A stretch of DNA of 20,194 bases. It comes from Ruminococcaceae bacterium UBA7217. Its GTDB lineage: Bacteria; Bacillota; Clostridia; Oscillospirales; Acutalibacteraceae. The position numbers and the translations under genes were made by a program. Every line of letters begins with the position of its first letter. Position 1 is the first letter of the stretch. The DNA lies in the NCBI GenBank assembly GCA_002490425.1, contig DKTZ01000034.1, positions 1 to 20,194 of the forward strand. The letters run 5' to 3'. A model generated the notes under the pieces. The model was not told the DNA's origin, made no database searches, and was given only the letters and a program-made list of their open reading frames with translations. Positions 13,021 through 20,194 of the stretch are shown here, one piece after another.

Positions 13021-14841
13021 TTGAAGAAGAGAGAAAATATAAGAAATATTGCGATTATTGCGCACGTTGACCACGGTAAGACTACACTTGTTGATGAGCT
13101 TTTAAAGCAAAGCGGTATTTTCAGGTCAAATGAGGTTGTTCAGGACAGAGTAATGGACTCAAATGACCTTGAGCGTGAAAGGGGAATTACCATTCTTTCA
13201 AAAAACACATCTGTTCATTATGACGGGGTAAAAATAAATATTGTTGACACTCCAGGTCACGCCGACTTCGGAGGCGAGGTTGAGCGAATACTCACAATGG
13301 TTGACGGTGTTTTACTCCTTGTCGACGCTTTTGAGGGCTGTATGCCGCAGACGAGATTTGTTTTGAGAAAAGCTCTTGCACTTGAAAAGAAGGTTCTTGT
13401 TGTAGTCAACAAAATTGACAGAGCAGGTGCAAGACCGGCTGAGGTAATTGATGAGGTTCTTGACTTATTTATTGAGCTTGGTGCAAATGAGGACCAGCTT
13501 GAATTCCCTGTAATTTACGCATCTGCAAAAGACGGATATGCTTCGCTTAACCCGAATGACAGGGACGGTGATATGCGTCCGCTGTTTGATATGATTATAA
13601 ATAATATTGAGCCGCCTAAAGGCGACACTGATGCTCCAGTTCAGGTTCTGTTTTCTAGCCTTGATTATGACGACTACATCGGCAGAATCGGAGTCGGCAG
13701 AATGGAGAGGGGAACACTTAAAAGAAACGACAGCGTTGTTCTTTGCAAAACGGACGGAACTACTGAAAATGTAAGAATATCACGTCTTTATCAATTTGAC
13801 GGATTGAAGCGTGTTGAGGTTGACTCTGCCGCCGCAGGTGATATTATATGTGTTTCGGGAATAGCTGACCTTAATATAGGTGAAACAATATGTGCTCCAG
13901 ACTGCATAGAACCGCTTCCTTTTGTAAAAATCGACGAACCTACTATTTCAATGAACTTTATTGTCAATGACAGCCCGTTTGCAGGAAAAGAAGGTAAATT
14001 TGTAACATCACGAAATCTCCGTGACCGTCTTTTTAAAGAGGTTGAAACGAATGTTAGTATGAAGGTTGAAGAAACTGACAGCACCGATACTTTTAAGGTT
14101 TCCGGCAGAGGCGAACTTCACTTATCAATTTTGATTGAAACTATGCGCCGTCAGGGCTACGAATTTCAGGTTTCAAGACCGCAGGTTATTACAAAATTTG
14201 AAAACGGCAAGCTTTTAGAGCCTATTGAACTGCTGATTGTCGAGGTCCCTGAAGAATATGTCGGCAGTGTTATGCAGAAAATAGGTTCAAGAAGAGGTGA
14301 GCTTGAAAATATGGGCACACGTGAAGGCGGTTCAACTCACTTGGAATTCAGAATACCAGCAAGAGGTCTTATCGGATACCGTTCGGAATTTATGACAGAC
14401 ACAAACGGCAACGGTATTATGAATAATCTTTTTGCAGGATATGAGGAATACAAAGGAGATATTCAAACAAGAGAGCGTGGCTCAATTATAGCTCACGAAT
14501 CGGGCGAAACATCTGCCTACGGTTTGTTTAACACACAGGACAGGGGTAGGCTGTTTGTAGGTCCCGGTGTTCCCGTTTACGAGGGAATGATTGTAGGCGA
14601 ATGTTCAAAGAATGAAGATATAACCTGCAATGTATGTAAGAACAAACACCTTACAAATACACGTGCCTCAGGCTCTGATGACGCTTTAAGGCTTGTTCCG
14701 CACACTGTTTTGAGCCTTGAACAGTCAATGGAATTTATTAAGGATGACGAACTTTTAGAGGTTACACCGGAAAGCATAAGACTCCGTAAACGGATTCTGT
14801 CAAAGGACTTGCGCCTTAAAGAGCAGTTTAGAAAGAAATAA
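13021..14841 (+). CDS. typA: Ribosome-associated GTPase TypA/BipA
   Basis: A translational GTPase of 606 residues, related to EF-G and LepA, that acts on the ribosome and is linked to 50S assembly and stress or cold growth. The N-terminal GTPase domain shows AHVDHGKTTLVDELL (P-loop), ERERGITI (switch I), DTPGHADFGGEVERI, NKIDR and ASAKDG. The C-terminal region has RSEFMTDTNGNGIMNNLF, GRLFVGPGVPVYEGMIVGE and DDALRLVPHT, specific for TypA. The start is chosen as TTG 13021 because AAGGTG lies seven bases upstream and the protein then begins like its relatives (KKRENIRNIAIIAHVDHGK). An ATG at 13006 would add five residues but has no ribosome site. Confidence 0.95.
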   Translation: MKKRENIRNIAIIAHVDHGKTTLVDELLKQSGIFRSNEVVQDRVMDSNDLERERGITILSKNTSVHYDGVKINIVDTPGHADFGGEVERILTMVDGVLLLVDAFEGCMPQTRFVLRKALALEKKVLVVVNKIDRAGARPAEVIDEVLDLFIELGANEDQLEFPVIYASAKDGYASLNPNDRDGDMRPLFDMIINNIEPPKGDTDAPVQVLFSSLDYDDYIGRIGVGRMERGTLKRNDSVVLCKTDGTTENVRISRLYQFDGLKRVEVDSAAAGDIICVSGIADLNIGETICAPDCIEPLPFVKIDEPTISMNFIVNDSPFAGKEGKFVTSRNLRDRLFKEVETNVSMKVEETDSTDTFKVSGRGELHLSILIETMRRQGYEFQVSRPQVITKFENGKLLEPIELLIVEVPEEYVGSVMQKIGSRRGELENMGTREGGSTHLEFRIPARGLIGYRSEFMTDTNGNGIMNNLFAGYEEYKGDIQTRERGSIIAHESGETSAYGLFNTQDRGRLFVGPGVPVYEGMIVGECSKNEDITCNVCKNKHLTNTRASGSDDALRLVPHTVLSLEQSMEFIKDDELLEVTPESIRLRKRILSKDLRLKEQFRKK

Positions 14842-14872
14842 GTATTAAAATAAGTAAAAAGGGGAGAATACC

Positions 14873-15922
14873 GTGAAAGGAATGAAAATAGGCGTTGATT
14901 TTGGTTCATATTCACTTAGAATGTGTACTGAAAGCAATCAAAATGCTGTTGACGAAATGTCTGCCGCCGCATTTTCTTCTGACAGTGGCGAACCCATAGT
15001 TTACGGAAGACGTGCGGATGTTCTTGACGGCAGAACCGATACGGATATTTCGGTAACAAAAATGATAAAAAACGGTGTAATTTCTGATTTTACTTATGCT
15101 GAAAAAATTCTGACTGCATATTTTTCACGGGTATGCGGTGCACGCATTTACAAACCGAATGTACTTATAACTTTACCGTTTGACGTTACAAATATAGAAA
15201 AAAAGATTTTTCTTGATGCAGTCACAAGGGCGGGAGCGGGCAGAGCCTGTCTTGTGGAAGGAATTTTAGCCTCAGCACTCGGCGTCGGCATTTCTCAGGA
15301 AAAAGTGGGCGGCAGAATGATAATTGATTTAGGGCATCAAACTACCGAAATCGGCATTGTTTCTATGGGAACAGTTGCGGCAGGCGCAACTGTACGTCAC
15401 GGAAGCTTTGACATTGACAGTGCAATCATCAGGCATTTGAAAAAAGACAGAGATATTATTATAGGAATTCATACTGCTAAGCTTATCAAGCATAAAATTG
15501 CTTCAGCCGTTAAAAGAGAGTGTGAAACCTCTATTATGACATCAGGGAAAAGCGGTATTGATGATATGCCTATATCCTTTGAGGTTACTTCAACTGAGAT
15601 TTTTCCTTTTGTAGATGAGCAAATTTCATCGCTGATTTCCGAAATACATTCACATTTGCAGAATATTTCTCCCGAGCTTTTAAGCGATGCGGCAGATCAC
15701 GGAATAACACTTTGCGGCGGCGGTGCATTGCTTTTTGATATAGCTGAAAGATTTGAAAAAGAACTGGATATTCGTTGCTCTGTTGCAGAAAACCCCGAAA
15801 AAGCACGCATTTCAGGGATTTATCAAATAATGAAAAACCGTGAAATTTTAGAGAATAACGGTTATCAGTTTATTTTTAAGGATAACATTCGTGACAGGCT
15901 AAAGAAATATGATAAAATATAA
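14873..15922 (+). CDS. Divergent MreB-family actin-like protein
   Basis: A 349-residue protein with the actin-fold motifs in MreB order. Phosphate 1 is KIGVDFGSYSLRM (5-17). Then come MIKNGVISDF, the PFDVTNIEKKIFLDAVTRAG segment that corresponds to MreB's 'P.gvT.VErrav..aa..AGA', VEGILASALGVGI, phosphate 2 IIDLGHQTTEIGIV, HGSFDIDSAIIRHLKKD, IGIHTAKLIKHKIASA, and the adenosine motif GITLCGGGALLFDIAERF. Length fits MreB/Mbl, but several usual residues differ (FGSYS for LGTAN, VEGILAS for IEEPMAA), so it is a paralogue rather than the main MreB. The start is GTG 14873 with GGGGAG seven bases upstream. It follows typA by 31 bases and is probably co-transcribed with it. Polymerisation is inferred only. 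Confidence 0.82.
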   Translation: MKGMKIGVDFGSYSLRMCTESNQNAVDEMSAAAFSSDSGEPIVYGRRADVLDGRTDTDISVTKMIKNGVISDFTYAEKILTAYFSRVCGARIYKPNVLITLPFDVTNIEKKIFLDAVTRAGAGRACLVEGILASALGVGISQEKVGGRMIIDLGHQTTEIGIVSMGTVAAGATVRHGSFDIDSAIIRHLKKDRDIIIGIHTAKLIKHKIASAVKRECETSIMTSGKSGIDDMPISFEVTSTEIFPFVDEQISSLISEIHSHLQNISPELLSDAADHGITLCGGGALLFDIAERFEKELDIRCSVAENPEKARISGIYQIMKNREILENNGYQFIFKDNIRDRLKKYDKI

Positions 15923-15934
15923 TTACAGCATTAC

Positions 15935-15972
15935 AAAAAATGCAGCAGTTTTAATTAACCGCTGCATTTTTT
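15935..15972. terminator. Bidirectional terminator
   Basis: A 16-bp arm AAAAAATGCAGCAGTT (15935-15950) pairs with AACCGCTGCATTTTTT (15957-15972) with one A-C mismatch and a 6-base loop. The A/T ends supply a T run on both strands. It separates the mreB-like gene from the convergent asnB. Confidence 0.85.
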
Positions 15973-15976
15973 GCGC

Positions 15977-17806
15977 TTATTTTACTGTTAAATTATATTT
16001 TTCCATCCAATAGTTAATTTGAATAAAATATGCTATTGTCTGCGGAGTTGTCATAAGCTGACCGTACCAAGGCTCGGAGCGCTGTGACTTTATTAACTCT
16101 TCAAGAGAATCCTTTTTAATAAAACTTAATATAGGTGCGTTAGGATTTGAAATAATATCTGTAAGTATTTCGCTTACTGCTTTTAAATAATTCGGATTGT
16201 GTGTTTTGGGATAAGGGCTTTTTTTACGCCATAAAACCTCAGGCGGCAAAATATCCTTGACAGCTTCACGCAGTAACCCTTTTTCATACGATTTATAATC
16301 CTTGTATTCCCACGGAACGGTATAAAGATACTCGGCAATTCTGTAATCGCAGAACGGAACTCTGACCTCGAGTGCAGAGTACATACTCATTCTGTCTTTT
16401 CTGTCTAAAAGAGTCTGCATAAACCACTCAAGATTCAGCTTCATCATTTCTTTCATTCGTGATTCCGTTGGATTAAGTCCTGAAATTTTTGAAGTATTGA
16501 TTATTGTGTTTTTATATCTTTCTGCAACATATTCGTGTGCATCTGGCAGTTTAACATCATCTCTTAAGAAGCTCATTCTGTAATCCGTTGACTGTGCCCA
16601 TGGAAAACCGTTAATCATCCTGATTTCTTTATCTCTGTACCACGGATATCCGCCGAAAATTTCATCGGCACACTCACCTGAAAGAGCTACTGTACATTCT
16701 TTTTTTATCTCTTTACAAAACGCAAGCAGTGAAGAGTCAACGTCCGACATACCGGGCAAATCTCTTGCGTCAACCGCATCGAAAAGAGCATTTACAATAT
16801 CTTCCGTATCAAGCGTAATAAGATGATGCTCAGAACCGAGGTAATTCGCCATTATTTTGATATATTCTTCGTCAGAATTAGGCTGAAATTTGCTCTTGGT
16901 GAAATATTTGGAATTATCCTTATAAGTCACTGAAAACGTCTTTAACAGCTTATTTTGCCCCTTAAAACACGTATTAGCTACGGACGAAATAATACTTGAA
17001 TCAAGTCCTCCTGAAAGAAATGTGCCGACAGGAACGTCAGAAACGAGCTGACGTGTTATTGCGTCTTTCACAAGATATCTGACTTTTTCAACTGTTTCTT
17101 CAAAGGAATCTCGGTTTTCACTGTCTTTTAATACCCAATATCTCCAAAATTTTAGACCGTCTTTTGTAAAAGTACCGCAAGTGGCAGGTTTTAATTCATT
17201 TATGTTCTTAAACACTCCGCATCCCGGTGTTCTTCCCGGACCTATAAATAAAATTTCTGCGATTGAATTCTCGTCTATTTCGGCATTTACGCTTTTGTGA
17301 GCGAGAATTGCTTTAATTTCCGATGCAAAAATAAAACTGCCGTCGACCATAGTGTAAAATAACGGTTTTACGCCTATTCTATCACGGGCAAAAAACAGTT
17401 TTTCTTCGGCTTTATCCCAAATACTGAAAGCAAATATCCCGTTAAATTTGCTGACACAATCTTCTTTCCATTCGGCATACGCTTTCAATATAACTTCTGT
17501 GTCAGAATGTCCTATAAATTTGTGCCCCAGTAATTTTAATTCATTTCTGATTTCTTCCGTGTTATACAACTCTCCGTTATAAATTATTACATATCTTTTT
17601 TCTCCATAATCGGCTGTCATCGGCTGTTTTCCGTTTTCAATGTCGATAACACAAAGACGTGAATGAAGCAAAGCTGCTTTTCCGTCAATATATTCGCCAT
17701 TTTGGTCAGGACCTCTCGGGTGAAGAAGCTTTTGCATTCTTAAAAATGAATCTTTATTATTTGTAACAGCTCCCGAATATGATACTTCTCCTGCAATACC
17801 GCACAT
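15977..17806 (-). CDS. asnB: Asparagine synthase, glutamine-hydrolysing
   Basis: A 609-residue enzyme that makes asparagine from aspartate, ATP and glutamine. Residues 1 to about 210 are a class II glutaminase beginning MCGI, with Cys2 as the N-terminal nucleophile after Met removal, SRLCVID with Arg50, IIYNGELYN and GHSDTEVI. The synthetase half has the pyrophosphate loop SGGLDSS (265-271) and LSGECADEIFGGYPWYR. The start is the ATG at 17806, with AGAGGTGA five bases upstream; the frame is open beyond it, but an upstream start would bury the catalytic Cys and is ruled out. asnB is divergent from the GH28-like gene and ends next to a bidirectional terminator. Confidence 0.95.
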   Translation of the reverse strand: MCGIAGEVSYSGAVTNNKDSFLRMQKLLHPRGPDQNGEYIDGKAALLHSRLCVIDIENGKQPMTADYGEKRYVIIYNGELYNTEEIRNELKLLGHKFIGHSDTEVILKAYAEWKEDCVSKFNGIFAFSIWDKAEEKLFFARDRIGVKPLFYTMVDGSFIFASEIKAILAHKSVNAEIDENSIAEILFIGPGRTPGCGVFKNINELKPATCGTFTKDGLKFWRYWVLKDSENRDSFEETVEKVRYLVKDAITRQLVSDVPVGTFLSGGLDSSIISSVANTCFKGQNKLLKTFSVTYKDNSKYFTKSKFQPNSDEEYIKIMANYLGSEHHLITLDTEDIVNALFDAVDARDLPGMSDVDSSLLAFCKEIKKECTVALSGECADEIFGGYPWYRDKEIRMINGFPWAQSTDYRMSFLRDDVKLPDAHEYVAERYKNTIINTSKISGLNPTESRMKEMMKLNLEWFMQTLLDRKDRMSMYSALEVRVPFCDYRIAEYLYTVPWEYKDYKSYEKGLLREAVKDILPPEVLWRKKSPYPKTHNPNYLKAVSEILTDIISNPNAPILSFIKKDSLEELIKSQRSEPWYGQLMTTPQTIAYFIQINYWMEKYNLTVK

Positions 17807-17881
17807 AAAATCACCTCTGTTAGTTTCTCTGATAATTTTATGCACTAAAAAAATTAAAATTACTCTATTTAAAAATAAATT

Positions 17882-17898
17882 ATATTGTGATACAATAT
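17882..17898. promoter_or_regulatory. Perfect 17-bp dyad, candidate operator
   Basis: ATATTGT-GAT-ACAATAT is a perfect inverted repeat of 7-bp arms with a 3-base centre. It covers the best -10 candidate (TACAAT, 17891-17896) of the GH28-like gene, whose -35 (TTTAAA, 17868-17873) is weak. It lies in the 120-base divergent asnB/GH28 region. No regulator gene is adjacent. Confidence 0.45.
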
Positions 17899-17926
17899 TT
17901 TCAACTGATATTAATGAGGTGACACT

Positions 17927-19450
17927 ATGAGCCGTTTTATAAATCATATATGTTCTTTTTTTCCGAAACTTCAAAAAGATTTTAAAATATATGACGGTGA
18001 AATTTTTACAGACACATATAAAGGCGATTTTTTTGAAAATATTCCATTTGAAAAATATATAAATTTCAATGTACCTGTCACTAATGAGAATGTTTACAGC
18101 ATTTTGTCATACGGTGCAGTTCCAAATGACGAAAGCATAAATAATGCTGATGCTATCAACAAAGCTATAACGGCTTGCAGTGAAAACGGCGGTGGAATTG
18201 TACTTGTCGAGGGCGGCTCATTTACTTCGGGCACTGTATTTTTTAAAAGTAATGTAGCTCTTTTTATTGCGAAGGATTCTAAAATTAAAGCGTCACATAA
18301 TATAAACGATTATATTACTAACACAAATACACCGGATAACCGAGAAGATTATATTAAAAACGGTCTTATTCTTGCTCAGAACTGTAAAAATGTTGCGCTT
18401 CTCGGCCCGGGCAAAATCTGCGGAGAGGGAAATTTCTTTTCTCTTAAGCCTTTTTTACCGCCAAAAACTGAACCTTTTGCAAAAGCCTTAGATGTTTGGG
18501 ATATGAGGCAGGAATACAGAAAACGAATTCGCTTTGCCCACAAAAGTAAATACGGATTTTTAGTGCATTTTCAAAACTGCGAGCAAGTGAGAGTGTCTAA
18601 TATAATTTTGGAAAACTCTGCTTTTTGGACGCTGAATATAAATATGTGCAATGACGTTGCAGTTACACATACGGTTATTAACAATAACCGCCATATAGCA
18701 AATTCTGACGGAATAGACATTTCAGGCTCATCAAATGTCACAGTTGAAAAGTGCTTTGTTTCGACTGGCGACGACGGAATTGTTATAAAAAATTCTCACG
18801 ACATTGCCTGTGAAAAGTCAATGAATAACATTTATATAGGAAATTGCGATGTCATTTCTTGCACTAATGCCTTCAAAATCGGCACTGAAACCTCTTTAGA
18901 CATTTCCGATATTACAGTAGAAAACTGCAAATTTTATTTAAACGATATTTTCCCGTCAGGTGCTTCGGGAATAGCTCTTGAATCCTGCGACGGTGCTACA
19001 GTGTCAAATGTTACGGTAAGGAATATTGAAATTGATTCTATGGCGTGTCCCGTTTTTATACGGCTGAATAACAGAAACCGCAACCGTTTGCCTGAACTCG
19101 ACGAAAAAGGCGAATTAAAAAATATAAATATTTCGGATATCGTTGCAGTTAATTCTGAAATACCTATAATAATTATGGGTATTCCGTCACAAAAGATTAA
19201 TAATGTTACACTTAAAAATATCAGCGTAAAATACGCAGACGGAAAGGATTACCGTGACTTTAGATTTAAAGTTCCTGAGCAGGAAAAAGAATATCCTGAA
19301 TCTAACAGATTCAGGAATTTAAATGCATACGGAATTTACGTTCGCCATGCAAAAAATATTTCCGTGGAAAAGTTAAAGGTGATTCCGAGAAAAAATACCA
19401 AACGTAAATTTAAAATTGTAAGCGACTGTGATAATTTTTCGCTTAAATAA
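17927..19450 (+). CDS. Glycoside hydrolase family 28-like protein (pectin-degrading type)
   Basis: A 507-residue protein with a right-handed beta-helix. The N-terminal part has YGAVPNDESINNADAINKAI and GGGIVLVEGGSF, the usual beginning of polygalacturonase folds. The active-site region reads NSDGIDISGSSN (259-270) and STGDDGIVIK (279-288), matching the GH28 NTD and DD motifs with the catalytic Asp residues present. The GHG and RIK motifs are not intact; the latter reads FKIGTE (316-321), keeping the Lys. Repeating short strands (VSNVTVRNIEI, ITVENCKFYL) are beta-helix coils. No signal peptide or membrane segment is seen, so it appears cytoplasmic and probably acts on imported oligosaccharides. 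The start has GAGGTGA six bases upstream. Substrate is unknown. Confidence 0.85.
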   Translation: MSRFINHICSFFPKLQKDFKIYDGEIFTDTYKGDFFENIPFEKYINFNVPVTNENVYSILSYGAVPNDESINNADAINKAITACSENGGGIVLVEGGSFTSGTVFFKSNVALFIAKDSKIKASHNINDYITNTNTPDNREDYIKNGLILAQNCKNVALLGPGKICGEGNFFSLKPFLPPKTEPFAKALDVWDMRQEYRKRIRFAHKSKYGFLVHFQNCEQVRVSNIILENSAFWTLNINMCNDVAVTHTVINNNRHIANSDGIDISGSSNVTVEKCFVSTGDDGIVIKNSHDIACEKSMNNIYIGNCDVISCTNAFKIGTETSLDISDITVENCKFYLNDIFPSGASGIALESCDGATVSNVTVRNIEIDSMACPVFIRLNNRNRNRLPELDEKGELKNINISDIVAVNSEIPIIIMGIPSQKINNVTLKNISVKYADGKDYRDFRFKVPEQEKEYPESNRFRNLNAYGIYVRHAKNISVEKLKVIPRKNTKRKFKIVSDCDNFSLK

Positions 19451-19478
19451 AAGAGCTTTTACGGCTCTTTTATTTTTT
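19448..19478 (+). terminator. Intrinsic terminator after the GH28-like gene
   Basis: A 9-bp stem TAAAAGAGC (19448-19456) with GCTCTTTTA (19464-19472), a 7-base loop and six T after it. It includes the stop codon of the GH28-like gene and also that of the convergent trmO gene, so the hairpin overlaps both coding ends. The minus-strand tail is weak. Confidence 0.8.
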
Positions 19479-20142
19479 CTATTTTTGTAACAGTTAGGAT
19501 ATTGCCGTTTACATTAAATTTAATATTATAATCAGCAAATTTAATGCCGTATTCTGTGCTTCCGTCCGATTTGTAAGCAGGTCTTGGGTCTTGTGAAAGA
19601 ATTTTTATTACGGTATTCCGTTTTTCTTCATCTACAACACACAATAAAGTGTCCGGAATTTCAACGGTAAGAGAGTCAGAAATATCCGAAAGTGCAAACC
19701 CATTGTTGGCGTCCTCGTGTGAATCGGCGTACTTTATATACGGTTTTATATCATAAATCGGAGTACCGTTCATAATATCAGCGCCCGTGACAGTTAAAAC
19801 AGGTCCGTTTTCTTTTGTAAATTCAATGTTTACGAGCTTTACAGAAGAAAGTCCGATTGAATTCGGTCTAAAAGGGGAGCGTGTTGCAAAAACACCCATT
19901 CGTGTGTTTCCACCGAGTTTCGGCGGTCTGACAGTGGACGACCATTCACCGTGTGATTCGGAAAAATCCCATAAAATCCATAAATAATTATATTGCTCAA
20001 TTCCACGAAAAGCCTCTTTGTTTCTAAAAATCGGCTCGAATATTATTTTTGACTCAATGTCAATTATACCGCTTTGTCTCGGAATTCCGAATTTTTCCTT
20101 ATAACCGTTATAAATGTGAGCAATTACTTTTAATTCTTCCAT
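19459..20142 (-). CDS. trmO: tRNA t6A37 N6-methyltransferase TrmO (TsaA) family
   Basis: A 227-residue protein. TrmO methylates N6-threonylcarbamoyladenosine at position 37 of some tRNAs, using S-adenosylmethionine. Family motifs seen are GIPRQSG (residues 19-25), YLWILWDFSESH, VRPPKLGGNTRMGVFATRSP, FRPNSIGLS, GADIMNGTPIYDIKPYIKYA and QDPRPAY near the C-terminus. These cover the whole length of the YaeB/TsaA beta-barrel domain plus its C-terminal extension. The start is the ATG at 20142 with AAGGAA upstream. It is convergent with the GH28-like gene and shares its terminator region. There is no sign of an operon partner before the window ends. Confidence 0.9.
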   Translation of the reverse strand: MEELKVIAHIYNGYKEKFGIPRQSGIIDIESKIIFEPIFRNKEAFRGIEQYNYLWILWDFSESHGEWSSTVRPPKLGGNTRMGVFATRSPFRPNSIGLSSVKLVNIEFTKENGPVLTVTGADIMNGTPIYDIKPYIKYADSHEDANNGFALSDISDSLTVEIPDTLLCVVDEEKRNTVIKILSQDPRPAYKSDGSTEYGIKFADYNIKFNVNGNILTVTKIEKIKEP

Positions 20143-20194
20143 AATATTCCTTATCTTTAATAATATATTTAGATTTTAACACGAAATTATATAT

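Noticed and set aside
17807..17974. Upstream extension of asnB
   Set aside because: It would put 56 residues before the catalytic Cys2 and overlap the GH28-like gene start.

Overview
The window looks like chromosomal DNA from a low-GC Gram-positive anaerobe, most likely a clostridial gut or rumen bacterium of the Ruminococcus/Oscillospiraceae type. This is inferred from the AT-rich composition, purine-rich Shine-Dalgarno sites, sigma-A-like promoters with 17-bp spacers, and the style of the proteins. No rRNA, CRISPR array, phage gene or insertion sequence was seen.

Left part (1-3411), small accessory genes. On the minus strand are a membrane acyltransferase cut by the left edge, a Cdd1-type helix-hairpin-helix protein, a GNAT acetyltransferase, an unrecognised 155-aa protein followed by two tandem terminators, and tRNA-Ser(GGA) with its own promoter and terminator. 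Divergent from the tRNA is a small membrane-anchored protein with a Cys/His tail.

Centre (3437-11660), the main feature of the window: one operon of eight genes, pheA-aroB-aroC-aroE/aroK fusion-aroQ-aroA-tyrA-DAHP synthase. It encodes all seven shikimate-pathway steps plus the entry steps to phenylalanine and tyrosine. Genes overlap or lie within about 15 bases of each other. The leader has a consensus-like promoter and a 16-codon leader peptide with four Phe and four Tyr codons (MFFNCYFYYYFISAID). A strong intrinsic terminator follows directly before pheA. This is the layout of a ribosome-mediated attenuator sensing charged tRNA-Phe and tRNA-Tyr, so the whole aromatic pathway would be switched by end-product supply. 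In Firmicutes such operons are more often thought of as T-box or protein controlled.

Right part (11682-20142): a RodA-type SEDS glycosyltransferase is divergent from typA/bipA, with overlapping -35 elements. typA is followed by a divergent MreB-family actin. Convergent to that is asnB, which is divergent from an apparently cytoplasmic GH28-like glycosidase whose promoter region holds a perfect 17-bp dyad. A TrmO-type tRNA methyltransferase closes the window.
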